NCBI GenBank assembly: GCA_947683625.1
Contig: CANTUR010000639.1
Span: 682,001-746,000 of the forward strand
Direction of reading: 5' to 3'
Source: Mallotus nudiflorus
Taxonomy: Eukaryota; Streptophyta; Magnoliopsida; Malpighiales; Euphorbiaceae
DNA: 64,000 nt
Shown piece by piece: positions 46,693 to 58,509 of this stretch (within the stretch, counting starts at the first letter, position 1; each line of letters starts with the position of its first letter). Both the position numbers and the translations under genes were made by a program. Under the pieces are notes generated by a model that had not been told where the DNA came from, ran no database searches, and was given only the letters and a program-made list of their open reading frames with translations.

Positions 46693-47244
46693 TGTTGAAC
46701 CTTGAGGGGTTAAATAGTCTTTTTTTATGGTTACAATTAATTAAGTAAAATTTTATTTAATTCTTGTGCTTAAGTGTTTATATTCAAGTTATTTAAAAGT
46801 GTATAAATCAAGCAATGAAAAGTCAAGTTATTGAATTTCCAAGACAGCAGCTCTATCATGAGTGATGATAAAGCCATTATGAGTGGTGACAGGGAAAAAA
46901 TCAAAGGTTGAATTTTTTGTCAAAAATCCCAAGTCAAATTTGGTAAACTATAATGGGAATCTTCATTACAAATGATCACAAGCAAATGTCATTCATTAGA
47001 AAAATTTTTGAAGCAAAATTATGAAAGTCAAAATTGCAAATCCCCCAAAATTCCCGAGAGTAGTCACCATCAACGTCATGAGCAAACTGAAGTCATGATA
47101 CACCCGTCATGAGTGGCAATAAATTTGTCATGAGCAATGACAACTAATTCCAAAAGTGGCTGAGAGTTTCATGACCAGAGTCACCACTAATCCCTAATCA
47201 TGAAAACACGTAATTTTGAATTTCTTCTTAGCACCTCCAGAATT

Positions 47245-47275
47245 ATGATCATGACGATTTTGTCATGATCATGAC
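47245..47275 (+). promoter_or_regulatory. ATGATCAT palindrome pair spaced 20 bp, upstream of TATA
   Basis: ATGATCAT (47245-47252) and GTCATGATCATGAC (47262-47275) are both perfect palindromes, with centres 20 bp apart and about 80 bp upstream of TATAAA. The same pair with the same spacing recurs at 53129-53156 and 61594-61621. Confidence 0.7.
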
Positions 47276-47611
47276 ATGCGTGTAGAGCTCTTTTGCTCCT
47301 TAATTTTAAACGGCTATTTTTGCATTAAATGCACCTTCAACAACTATTTTTCTCTATAAAGATATAAATATAAGTTTGAAATCAGTTGGAAAAAGTGAAG
47401 GAAGTTGAGTAAATACATTTAGAGAAATCTTTAAGCATTTAATACTCAATTAATCCTTCAACCACTCAAGATTTCATCTTTAATTATTATAATTCTTATT
47501 TATCTCAAGAGTGTTCTTGAGTGTGGGTTCATGATTGTTTAAAACCATTATTCAAAAGCTCAATAATAAGATTGAGTGAGTTAGGTTAGGGTTTTATTCA
47601 CTTATAAGGTG

Positions 47612-47760
47612 AGTATGAGCTATTGAAAACACTTGGGTTTAAGTGTGAGCCATTGAAAACACTTGGGTTAGAGTATGAGCCATTGAAAACACTTGGGTTA
47701 AAGTGTGAGCCTTATAATAATAGTTAGGTTTGAGTGTGAGCCTTGGGAAAACACTTGGGT
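47612..47760 (+). repeat. Five 30-bp leader repeats in the D1 LTR
   Basis: The units start near 47612, 47642, 47672, 47702 and 47732 and follow AGTGTGAGCCATTGAAAACA then CTTGGGTTA. The best unit forms AAGTGT-12 nt-ACACTT. Unit four is diverged. Fewer or altered units occur in the related LTRs at 53520-53600 and 61985-62105. Confidence 0.8.
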
Positions 47761-48021
47761 AGCTTGATTTAAGCTTGTAAGGGTTTAATCTACACCTTAA
47801 AGTAGATTGATAGTGGATTGAAATTCTCAACTTATTATTAAGGAGAGGACTTGCGCTTTAAGGGCTAAACCTCTATAAATTCCTTGTGTTTTTATTGCTC
47901 ATAATCTTCATCTATTTCAGCTCAAATTCTGTTTTAAGTTTGCTCTTTATGAAAAATAAAAAATTACCATATTTCTCAAAAAGCCATTTCACCCCCCTCT
48001 TAGAACTTGTGGAATTACATT

Positions 48022-48033
48022 TGGTATCAAAGC
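48022..48033 (+). other. Primer binding site of element D1
   Basis: TGGTATCAAAGC, one mismatch from the plant copia consensus TGGTATCAGAGC (initiator Met tRNA), 2 bp after the 5' LTR. Confidence 0.85.
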
Positions 48034-48078
48034 TTTGGTCTCCATTTTTAAAGATGTAACCATCTTAGGGAAAAGGTT

Positions 48079-49279
48079 ATGACCTCCATAAGTCAAGTTG
48101 TTACCACCCTTGATGTTCATGGCCCTAGCTATACAAAACCTCCATTTTTTTTATGGAACTGATTATGCATATTGGAGAAATAAAATGGAGATGTGTTTGG
48201 ATAATGAAGGAGTTAATTTATAGGATATTATTGAAAAAGGTTAGAGTCCTCCAATAAATAATGATAATAAAGGCAATAAGGTGACCATTCCTAAAAAGCA
48301 ATGGAGTGATGAACAATCAAAAGCTAACTTAAGAAATAGAAAGGCAATCACCAATTCTCTATTGTGGTTTGAGTAAAGAAGAATACAATAGGATAAAGCA
48401 TTTGAGGTGGCTAAAGAAATTTGGGAATGTCTCAAGACCAAATATGAAGGCACTAGTCAAGTCAAGAACAAGAAATTACAAATGCTTGGAAGAGAGTATG
48501 AATTGTTTAAGATGAAGCCTTACGAGAAAATTAGTGATATTTATAATAGGCTTATCACTCTCATTAAATCAATGAGGAAACTTGGCAAGAAATTTTCAAA
48601 TGAGGATGTTAACAAAAAGATTCTTATGAGTTTGTCTCAAAATGTTTAGGAAGCCAAGATGGCCTCTATTGAAGAAGCAAATGATCTTTTTATTGTATCT
48701 ACGGATAAGCTTCTAAGGAAGCTTTTTACTTATGAAATCAAAATGAATCAAGTGGTAGAGGAAGAGATAGCCAATAATGATAAGAGCATTAGTTTCAAGG
48801 CAAGTAGAGACATTAATGATAGTGACTTAAGTGAAAATGAAGATGAGTATTCTATAATTTAAAGAAAGGTTAGATATCTCATCATGAAGAAGAGAAAAGG
48901 ATTTAAGAAGCAAGACTTAAGTAAGAATTATCAAATGATTTGCTATAAATGCAACAAATTGAGTCATATTAAATCTGAATGCCCAAAGTTGAAGAAATCC
49001 TTTAAGAAAGATAGGAAGCATAAGAAGGAAAAGAAGCAAGCACTTAAAGCAACTTGGGATGATTTGAGTGAATCTAGTGATGATGAAACCGATGGAGAAG
49101 TTACAAGTCTTTGCTTCATGGCTCTGGAGGAACCTTTAAGTGATGAGGTAACTTTAGAATTTGAATCCAATGACGAATTATTACTTTCTTGTGAAAAACT
49201 AGTGCATAAATATGACAAATACTTGTATAGAATTAATTCACTAAAAAGAAATAGTAAAAACTCTAGAAGAAAAACTTAA
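48079..49279 (+). pseudogene. Element D1 gag
   Basis: The ATG at 48079 starts MTSISQVVTTLDVHGPSYTK. A frameshift in a T-run near 48145 leads to DYAYWRNKMEMCLDNEGVNL. The gag core (48407-48862) has VAKEIWECLKTKYEGTSQVK and YELFKMKPYEKI. A TAG stands for Trp at about 48648. The zinc knuckle CYKCNKLSHIKSEC (near 48940) is intact C-C-H-C. An acidic stretch follows, ending near 49279. It resembles the gag of element B but is a separate family. Confidence 0.85.
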
Positions 49280-50188
49280 GAAATCAAGGTCATCTAATGA
49301 AGAGTTAACCAATTCAATGAATGAAAGTAATTCTAAGAGAAGTGAGATTGCTAATGAAAATTCAAAACTTATTGAATAAAAAGCATTTTTAGAAAATGAA
49401 AATAGCAATCTTAAAAAAATCCATTTCTAGATTTAACCAAGGAAAATAAATACTTAATGGCATGATCACTATGACTTCCACCCCTTTGAAATCTAAAAAT
49501 GGAATTGGATTTGAAAATGCTTATGATAGCCCTTTAAAAGGTGTTAAACTAAGTATTCTAATTACTAAAGGTTACCAAAACCTAGTCTTAAAACCAATGG
49601 ACTTAAAAAGTCTAATGGTTATAAGTGGCTAACAACTCTAGAGCTAATAGTTTAAGAGGACCTAAACCTAGGAAATACAACCATGCTCGTTCTTATAGTT
49701 TTCATAATTTTAAAATGAAAGATCATGCACCAAATGTTATATGTCATTATTATGGTGCAATGGGTCACAACAATGCTAGATGTTATATTAGAAAAACTCA
49801 TATGGGTTACTTAGATCATATACCTTTCAAAGTTAACTCTCAAGGATCCAAGTACATTTGGGTACCTAAAGTATGATGAAGCATTTTATTATAAGTGTGC
49901 TTGGAATCCACAATATGCAAAGAAAAGTGGTATATAAATAGTGGATGTTCAAGGCACAAGACCGAGAAGGCTAACCTCTTCACTCATTTGGAGATAAAAA
50001 AGGAGGCAAAGTTACATTTGTTAACAATGCCAAGGGATGACACTTGGATGTGGTATAAGAGATTTGGTCATGGTAGCATGGAGCTTATTGGAGATCTAAG
50101 CCAAAAGCTAAATCAATTACAAGGAGCACTAAAGAATTATCAATCTATTTCCTTTCCAATTGAGTCATCTAAAAATGTTGGATGGTAA
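49280..50188 (+). pseudogene. D1 gag end, protease and pre-integrase remnant fused to a foreign-frame tail
   Basis: A coiled-coil-like, Asn/Lys-rich part (49280-49620) is followed by a second knuckle, CHYYGAMGHNNARC, in which Tyr replaces the second Cys. Next come protease remnant KWYINSGCSRH and pre-integrase block DTWMWYKRFGHGSMELIGDL. Directly after it the frame continues as LNQLQGALKNYQSISFPIES to a stop at 50188. That tail is not integrase, so a deletion joint lies near 50105, removing integrase, reverse transcriptase and RNase H. Confidence 0.75.
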
Positions 50189-52539
50189 CTCATTATAATA
50201 TATGTTTACTTGTGCCATTATAATCAATTGTTTGAAGCTTGAGTGGTTAGTTTGTTATATGCTTGAACTTTAATTAATTATAGTGAAAAATTAAATTAGT
50301 CCCTAATATGTTTGAAGAGACTTAACTAAAGTTCAAAGTTTTATTTTTTTTTTGAAAATTTCTAGATTTAAATCATGATTATTATACTGTTGTCACTGGC
50401 AGTAAAAGTTCTACTCCTTTAAATAAATTCATCTCTTTTTACTTAAATTTTCTTTAGTAAATAAATTTTCATATTTATGAAAATCTATTCATTGATTAAA
50501 ATACATTTGAAATAAGTTTTAATTCATTTGAAATTTTATTTTGGGCAGTAAGTTTAATGATCACTACCATTAATTTTATCTTGACATAATTCACTTATAA
50601 CAACTTAGTCATGATCATTACTCTTTGTGTCATCATTTTAATAAAATCTATTTTAACTATGCTGTAAAAATTATTTTTCATTAGTCATGACACCTCTTTC
50701 ATCACCAGTGATGCAACCAGGGTTAATATAGGGATATTTAAGACACTTTTTCTTTAACCTAATCTCCTTCTTTTTAGTAGAGCTGCCTATCACTTTCCCC
50801 TTTCTATCTTTGACCTAATTTTTTAAAAATTTCTTTTCCCTTTTTATTTTTAACCTAATCCCATATCATTTTCATAATCATTCTTCAATCATCATTCATT
50901 CATCATCCCAAGTCGTATCTTTCACCATGTTAACATCTATAGAGCCGACAAAGAAGGGAAAATAGTAAAAAATTGTCAGGAAAAGGGGCCCATTTAATCC
51001 TTGTTGTCCTTGCTTGCAACTGAAGAGAAAAAAGAAAGGTATAAAATTCTAAAATCTCACCCTATTCATTCTATCTTTGATTAGAACTTTGTGAGAGCAT
51101 TAGGATATAAAGATTAGATAATTGAGTTGCTTTGTAAAATGAAATTAAGGGAATTTGTAGAAAATTCAATAGGAATGGTATTGTTTATTAGTGAGAAATA
51201 GATAAGAAGGGAAAAAGAATTTGGCACAACTGTGATTTCTTGGAGTTTCAAAGGATGGCTGAAGGTGATGCTCCCTTAATCTCTAAGAAATGCCATAAAA
51301 TTGCAGGCCCCGAAGATGAAGAAGAAGGCTAAATCAAACCACCAACTTCAATCCATGATAAATTAGCGCCAAGTTCACCTAGACAATAAATTTAAAGCTA
51401 TTCAGACCACCCTCTCAATCATGGAATCTCGAGTTGAAGCCATGGACCAAAAACTTGCCACCCTTGATGATGATATAGGCTTCTTATCATTAAAACTGCA
51501 TCATGCATCTCATTTCATAATTCTTTTTAGCTTTAATTTTGGTTTTCATTTTTTTATAGAACTTGATGTTATTGCAGCATTTTCATACTTGGGATTTTTT
51601 TTTTGGTTCGCTGGTATATTGGATAGCAGTTTCCCCATTTGCTTAATGGTTTTTTTTATTGTACCTAAGGGAGAGAAAAGGCTAAATTAAGCCTAGTTGT
51701 TTGGTCACCTTGTGAAAGTGACGTGGGTATTTAATGTTTATGGATATATTAGTATTTATTTGGTATTTATGGAAATTTTTTTTTTCAAATTGCAAGTGTT
51801 ATTTGTTAGAATTGTTAGCTGTTGGATATTGTTCTTTGAATATTGATTATATGGTTGTGATTGAATATTGATTTTTCAAAGTTTTTAATTTTTGTGCTTA
51901 ACATGGTATGCATATGTACACTATGTGATGTTGTTTTTGGTTAAGCATTAATATTGATTAAATTGGAGGTGTTAATGGCTGAAATATTGATTTGATTTTT
52001 GAATATTGGATGCTAAATTTGTGAAAACTTACTGGTTATAGATATTGCTTATGTGAAGAAAATTTTTAGTCATATTATGTCATGGACTTTCACTATTTGG
52101 GGCATATTTGCTTTGATTTTTATTTTTTTTAACTAGATTTTTCAAGTATTTTTGGAACTTGACATGGTTATGTCCTTTCACTTTTTAGAACCTTTCTTTT
52201 TAGAATCTCTCTCTTATTGTTTTTCATAGTAACAAAGGGGGAGAAATTGTAAAATGTGTGGATGTGAATTGTGTTTTGTATGGATATTGAATATGTTCAT
52301 TGTGGTTATTATAAAGGGGAAGCTTTTTTAGGTTGATGAATATATCTTCTTTGGATATATTTTTGTTGATGGTTAAGAGTTTCTCAAATAATTCATTGCT
52401 TTGTTACTCAAATATGCAAAATGGACTTGTTTAATGATTTTTGCAGGTTTAATTTTGGGCTTATTTTATGGGGGAGTATTTCCTTCCAATTTTAGCCTAA
52501 TTTTACATAATTATTTGTTATTATAAAAAAAGGAGAGAT
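50189..52539 (+). other. D1 3' internal region with env-like remnants and polypurine tract
   Basis: From about 50540 this block is repeated at 59026-61042. It contains a small frame at about 50927 starting MLTSIEPTKKGK and then stopped (MSTSIEPTKKGK in the second copy). Near 51400 is a coiled-coil-like stretch, MESRVEAMDQKLATLDDDIG. Both may be remains of an env-like frame. It ends with the purine tract AAAAAAAGGAGAGA before the 3' LTR. Another purine tract, AACAAAGGGGGAGAAA, is at 52234. Confidence 0.65.
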
Positions 52540-54162
52540 TATTGAACCTTGAGGGGTAAAATAGTCTTTTTTATGGTTATAATTAATTAAGTAAAATTAT
52601 ATTTAATTCTTGTGCTTAAGTGTTTGTATTCAGGTTATTTAAAAGTGTAAAAGTCAAGTAATGAGAAGTCAAGTTGTTGAATTTTCAAGACAACAGTTTT
52701 ATCATGAGTGATGATAAAGCCATCATGAGTGGTGACAGGGACAAAATCAAAGATCAAATTTTCTGTCAAAAATCTAAAGTCAAATTTGGTCAACTATATT
52801 AGGAATCTTCATTACAAATAATTACAAACGAATGTCATTTATTAAAAAAAATTTGGAGCAAAATTATGAAAGTCAAAATTGCAAGTTCTCCAAAATTCCT
52901 GAGGCTAGTCACCATCAGCGTCGTGAGCAAACTGAAGTCATGGGTAGTCAGCATCAGCGTCGTGAGCAAACTAAAGTTATGATACACCCATCATGAGTGG
53001 CGATAAATTTGTTATGAGCGATGATGACTAATTCCAAAAGTGGCAAAGAGTTTTATAACAAGAGTCAACACTGATCCCTGATCATGAAAACGTGCAATTT
53101 TAAATTTCTTCTTAGCAGCTTTAGAATTATGATCATGACGATTTTTTCATGATCATGACGTGTGTGCAGAGCTCTTTTGTTGCATGATTGCAAATAGCTA
53201 TTTTTGCATTAAATGCACCTTCAACAACTATTTTTCTCTATAAAGATATAAATAAAGTTTGAAATTAGTTGGAAGAAGTGAAGGAAGTTGAGCAAACACA
53301 TTTAGAGAAATCTTTGAGCATTTAATCTTTAATTAATCCTTCAACCACTCAAGCTTTCATCTTTAATTCTTGTAATTCTTATTTATCTCAAGAGTGTTCT
53401 TAATTGTGGGTTGGTGATTATTTAAAACCATTATTCAAAAGCTCAATAGTGAGATTGAGTGAGTTAGGTTAGGCTTTTATTCACCTGTAAGCTAAGAGGA
53501 TTGTTCTTAGTAAGTGGGTTTGAATGTGAGCCATTGAAAACACTTGAGTTTGAGTGTGAGCCTTGTAAAAACACTTAGGTTTAAGTATAAGTCTTGGGAA
53601 AATACTTGAGCAGTTTGATTTAAGCTTGTAAGGGTTTAATATACACCTTAAAGTAGATTGATAGTGGATTAAATTTTCAACTTGTTGAGGAGAGGACGTA
53701 GACTTTGAGGGCCGAATCTGTAATATCCTGAATTTTTAAATATTTTTATACTGCATCGGGATATGCAGTGTTAATAATTTTTGTATATATATTTATGATA
53801 TTTTATGAGTTTGTTGTTTGTTTAAAGCTAATTTTAATTATTTTATATTATTTTAAGTACTTTACGTAAAATTTTTCCGGAAATTATATTTTCGGGGAAA
53901 TTGACACGTAAATAAATTAATACTATTTATTTTGACTAGTTTTATGAATTTGCATGAACTCATATATAATTTTAAAGTGCTAAAATAAAATGTATATATG
54001 TGTATTTATTTAAATTAATTAGAGCTTAATTAATTTCCTTAATTTTATTATTTAATTTTTGTATTAATTAATTTTAAGTTTATAAATTATTAAACATATT
54101 AAAATATGTGTGTGGTGTATATTTAATGTGTGTGAAATTTTATATTATTATAATATATAGTG

Positions 54163-54200
<38 letters not shown>

Positions 54201-55411
54201 TACATAATTTTTTTATCAAAAAACCAAAACTTTCATTTATTTACAGTTTTGCCCCTCCTTCATCTTCTTCCTCCAAAAACGTTTTCTTCCATTTCCAGCC
54301 ACCTTCAAGCTAGTTTTCTTCCTGTTACTATGCCTCTCAGCCTTCCTCTTCCATCTCCAACCATTTCCACCACCTAAAACACTCTTTTCCGGTGAGTTTT
54401 GGCCGGATTTTCTTCAAAGAGCCAAATATCAACTTAACTCCGACCAAGCACTTTCCGGCCACCAAATTTGATGCCGTCGGTCTCTATCTTCTCCTTGAGC
54501 TCTGGTGAGTGTGATTCCAAACTTTGTTTCACTTGATTTGGTCTAGAATTTCTTAAGTTTCAATTTCTTCAAATCAGCCATTTTGGGTTTCGAATTGTTT
54601 TTAGCTTCAATTTGATTGATTCATGAAAAATTCCTTCACAAACTTTGTTTATAGAAGCTTAATCTACATGCTGTAATTTTTTTAGAATTTTTGGAATTTA
54701 TTTTAATTTTTGATTATTTTATTATTATTTTCTAATTTTCGAAAATTAATTAATTAAATTATGAAATTGTGTTTTATGGTGATTATAGGAGTTTAAATGA
54801 ATTATAGAAATTTATTTGTAATTTTTGTGAATTTTTATGTATTTATTTGGAATTTATTAAGTTTAGGTAATTTTGAAAAATAGGGTTAATTATGTGTTTA
54901 ATTGAAATAAATTGGTAAATTGAGTATATTTATTGATATTATTGAATTATATGTTGAGAAATTAATTTTTGAGTAATTATATAATTTTTGGTGAATTTTT
55001 GAACATTTATAGTGAATATATATATATAGGGGTATTTTGGTAATTTTACACTAAATTGGTTAAAAATGTAATTAAATTGGTTTTAATAGTTATTTAGGGT
55101 ATAAAAATGATTTCTGCAAATTTTTAGTATTTTTAACTAATTAAAACTATTTTTCGTAAATTATTTTCAAATTATATATAATATACTATTTTTCTAAATA
55201 AATGGATTTTTATTGATTTTTAGTATGTTTTAGGGTTAATTACGTAATTTGGATTTATAAAATGTATTTTTATTATATAAGGGCATTTTCAATATTTTAT
55301 AAATATTCTGTGAATTGTGAACCTCGGTCGGTGAATTATAGTTTGAAGTCCGACCGAGGGATTTTGATTGTAATCCTGTGTTTATTCCGAAGTGTATTTC
55401 TTTGCAGAACC

Positions 55412-55499
55412 GGCTCTACTCTTTGAGTAGAGAGATGTCCGTTTTACAGGGGAGGTTCTGCCGGATTTTCGGTAGAATTCTCGTAAAACGTGATGTCCG
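55412..55499 (+). other. Conserved hairpin island in LTR C3
   Basis: Counterpart of 42788-42876. It has the same 7-bp stem CTCTACT/AGTAGAG and the same GTTTTAC/GTAAAAC pairing, with about two differences over the block. Just upstream, CCTCGGTCGG (55322-55331) and CCGACCGAGG (55350-55359) form a perfect 10-bp inverted repeat. Confidence 0.6.
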
Positions 55500-56654
55500 T
55501 TCAAATTCCTATTCTAAAGCTGTGTCTAAAATTCTAGATCGAGTCTTTAAAATTTTTGTTAAATTTATTTTGATTTCATGTTATCATTTGTTTGTCTAGC
55601 TGCGCCGAAACCGAGGCCTAACGGATCAGGCCCGCCGAGTTTGTCTCGTGGAGCGCTAACATGTGAGTTATTATACTGTATATATATGCACTGCATATAG
55701 GATGCATTATTTAGAATTTTTCATTTTCATTGTATGTTTTAAAAAATGATTTAAATTATAATATTTTTGGTATATCTAGGGTTGCATTCTTATATATATG
55801 CATATTAAATAATTATGCATGTTAGTTTGATATATGCACATTAAACAATTAGGTTTAGGTTTAATACATTTGAGTAATATACACATGTTTTAAAATGTAC
55901 ACTTAGACATAATTATTTTATTAAATGATTAGTATACTTTAGGTATAGTTTCAGTAGATTTTAGGTTTATTCTTAAATAATTGCATGTTAAATTATAAAC
56001 CTACACTTAAATTATTTTTAAGTTTATTTTTGGTATATATTTTTTATTTATTTCCGAATAAATAAATGTTTTATTATTAAATTAAGCCTAACACATTAGT
56101 GGTATATTTAGAGTTTATATTTGATATATGCATGCTAGATAATTAGGTTTATTTTTAGTATATTTGTGAATATATGTTAAACACAAACATGTATTTAAAT
56201 GAATATTTATACATTAATGGTTTATTAAATGATTTGAGTACTTAGGGTATATCTTTTGCATATTTAAGTATATTTTTAAGATAATGCATGTTATATTATT
56301 GTTACTCATTTAAATTGTTTTTAACTATATTAATGATTTATCTTTAGTTTATTTCATATTTTATTTGACTATATATATATATATATACCTGAAATATACT
56401 GGCTATATTTTAGGTATATTTTTGATATATATATATATGGTTGGTTTTACTATTATGAATATTGTTCTACATTAATTATTTTTTTGAATGAATGATTTAT
56501 TCGAAGTGAAGGATATCAATAGAACGTGCTTCCTAGTGGGCAGCACTAGGACCGTGTATGTACCGGTACGATAGATAAGGATTGAGTGAGAGTTAAAATT
56601 GGGTGATTATAATTGATTTAATTGATTTGACTAAGATTAATGGTATGTTAGATA

Positions 56655-56895
56655 GTGTGATTGCGGGGCCAATCACACTGACAGTCAGACTGCTGGAGCT
56701 CGGTTGACTTAGTGTCTCGGGGCCAGTCTACTGTCCATAAGTGAATTGAATGATCTATTGGGTTGATTGAGATGTGAGGTGATGGATAGTGTGATTGCTG
56801 GAGCTCAGTTGACCAAGTGTCTTGGGGCCAATCACACTAACAGCCAGACTGCTGGAGCTCGGTCGACTTAGTGTCTCAGGGCCAGTCTGCTGTCC
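56655..56895 (+). repeat. Doubled inverted-repeat cassette in LTR C3
   Basis: Four modules alternate. The first is a truncated GTGTGATTG..CAATCACAC module (56655-56679). A CAGACTG-armed module follows (56680-56735). Next is a complete GTGTGATTG..CAATCACAC module (56789-56837), then another CAGACTG-armed one (56840-56895). C1 and C2 have a single pair. Confidence 0.8.
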
Positions 56896-57878
56896 AAATT
56901 GGAATAAGTGTTCTATTTGGAATCAAGTGAGCCTGTATGGCTAGAGTGATGATGGGATTGTTTGAGGTTGTTATTATTTAGGGTTGTATGGATCCTTCAT
57001 GAATTAAAACAAACGTTTTCTACATTTAGTATATTTATAAGAGCAAAGTTTGGCATTTGTGTGAAATGTGTGTATATACATATATATATATAAGAATGTC
57101 TGATTGTTATGGTTTAGTTTGCATGTATATATAGTATAATAATTCACTCAGTGAGGTCTGACCCCCCTCAATTATTTTTTTTCAGGAGATTCCATATCGT
57201 CAGACCTTAGTTGTAGAGTTCATCGCCGGTGTTCTTCAATCCCGGCTGTTTTATGCAAATGTATATTCTGACCTTTGAATTGTATTCTAGAAACTGCAGT
57301 AGTAATGTCATTATATTAGAAGTGTATTATTTTGTTTGGATATTAAGTACTCTGAGAATTTGTATTTGAACATTGTATGAACATGTATTCATTTATAAAA
57401 GGATTTGGAGTATTTATTTTATATATTGATTCAGAAAAATTTTAATTTGGTCGTACTTTTATATAATTATTGTATGATTTTATTTTCTAAGGCTTGCTAC
57501 GGGTTCCAGATTCGAAAGAATTCCCGTTCCCTAGCGTCGGTCATGACTCCTAGTTTGGGTCGTGACAGAACCTCTATAAATTTCTTGTGTTTTTATTGCT
57601 CATAATCTTCATCTATTTCAACTCAAATTCTGTTTTTAAGTTTGCTCTTTGTAAAAAAATAAAAAATTACTCATATTTCTCAAAAAGCCAATTCATCCCT
57701 CCTTTTGGCACTTGTGAAATTACAATAATTATCTTTTACTTATATTTCCTTTTTTTTCCTTTTCACTACCATACAAATTCTAGAAAATAGTAACAAAAAT
57801 TTCTCTAATTTCAAAAGGATTACAGCACTAAAAAGAGCTACGAACACTTAAAAAGAGCAACTATAGTACAATACAAGG

Positions 57879-58369
57879 GTTTATTGCACCAATGGAATCT
57901 TAACTTTGCTTATTTTTCATTTTGGTATTAAATTTTTAATTTTTTTCTTTTTAGTTATTGAAGTTCTACTTTTGTTTCATATTAAAATATTTCGAACATA
58001 TCCAATCAAATTTTGTATACGTGACAATCAGAATAAGCATATTCTTAGTATATTTACCACGTCAATATCTTATTAAGCAATTTAATCATCTTATTTTATA
58101 ATTTTATTTTCTAGAACCAACAAGATGATTAAATAATCGGGTTAACTAATTTTATTTTTTAGGATCCATAAAATAATTAAGTTACTTAATAAGATTTTTA
58201 CGTGATGAATATATTAAAAATATGTTTATTTTAATTATCACGTATATCAAATTTAATAAAATATGTTCGAAATACTTTAATAGAAAATAAAAATAAAATT
58301 TCAATAATTGAAAAAAATAATAAAATATATGGAAAAATTAATTTACTATTTGTACAATAAATTTATAGT
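57879..58369. mobile_element. Foldback MITE, about 490 bp
   Basis: The left arm holds ATATTTCGAACATATCCAAT, CAATATCTTATTAAG and TTTAATCATC. The right arm carries them inverted (GATGATTAAATAATC, CTTAATAAGATTTTTACGTG, AATATGTTCGAAATA). The ends are near TTTATTGCACCAATGG and CTATTTGTACAATAAAT. Nearly the full length pairs. The duplication could not be fixed. Confidence 0.7.
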
Positions 58370-58404
58370 ATAAGCTATTGTGGTCCCAAGTCCAAATGCT
58401 CACT

Positions 58405-58509
58405 ATATATATATATATATTTTTTCCGAACAACAGAGATTTCATTAAAAGAAGGAAGTGAGATTACATGAATAAGCCAAGAATATAACCAGATCTATCA
58501 AATACAAAT
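58405..58509 (-). mobile_element. Severely 5'-truncated LINE insertion, 11-bp TSD
   Basis: AAATGCTCACT occurs on both sides (58394-58404 and 58510-58520). On the minus strand the 105-bp insert ends TTTAATGAAATCTCTGTTG, TTCGGAAAAAA and then a TA repeat. This is a typical L1 3' end and tail, and an 11-bp duplication is normal for target-primed insertion. Confidence 0.75.

Larger units (their letters stand above)
46693..48019 (+). repeat. 5' LTR of element D1
   Basis: It starts TGTTGAACCTTGAGGGG and ends ACTTGTGGAATTACA. The U3 region has many TCATGA sites and a palindrome pair at 47245-47275. The TATA box TATAAA is at 47355-47360. The leader carries five 30-bp units (from 47612 to about 47760) with the stem AAGTGT..ACACTT. 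Confidence 0.9.
53719..57567 (+). mobile_element. Solo LTR of the gypsy C family (copy C3)
   Basis: It starts TGTAATATCCTGAATTTTTA and ends AGTTTGGGTCGTGACA. Flanks GAATC (53714-53718) and GAACC (57568-57572) are a 5-bp duplication with one change. At about 3.85 kb it is longer than C1 and C2. Part of the gain is a doubled inverted-repeat cassette (56655-56895), and part is a low-complexity stretch rich in TATATA and GGTATAT (55680-56450). No gag or pol is inside. Confidence 0.9.
46693..57724 (+). mobile_element. SIRE-like Ty1-copia element D1, internally deleted, with nested LTR C3
   Basis: It has a 5' LTR (46693-48019), primer site, gag, a truncated protease/pre-integrase region, a 3' internal block (50189-52539) and a 3' LTR (52540-57724, interrupted by C3). 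Removing C3 gives a 3' LTR of about 1.33 kb, equal to the 5' LTR. Flanks AAAAT and ATAAT are a weak 5-bp duplication. The integrase core, reverse transcriptase and RNase H are absent. Confidence 0.88.
52540..57724 (+). repeat. 3' LTR of D1, interrupted by C3
   Basis: The LTR halves are 52540-53718 and 57568-57724. The sequence matches the 5' LTR block by block (TATCATGAGTGATGATAAAG, the ATGATCAT pair at 53129-53156, the leader repeats near 53525). It starts TATTGAACC and ends GTGAAATTACA. It has one extra local duplication in U3, GTCACCATCAGCGTCGTGAG versus GTCAGCATCAGCGTCGTGAG (52907-52970). Confidence 0.88.

Noticed and set aside
47612..47760. Regular repeats considered as a CRISPR-like array
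   Set aside because: Units are contiguous without unique spacers, lie in an LTR leader, and the genome is eukaryotic.
54108..54377. Plus-strand frame of 89 residues with a Tyr/Ile run
   Set aside because: The run is the (TA)n microsatellite in LTR C3. The rest is the GC-rich LTR block.
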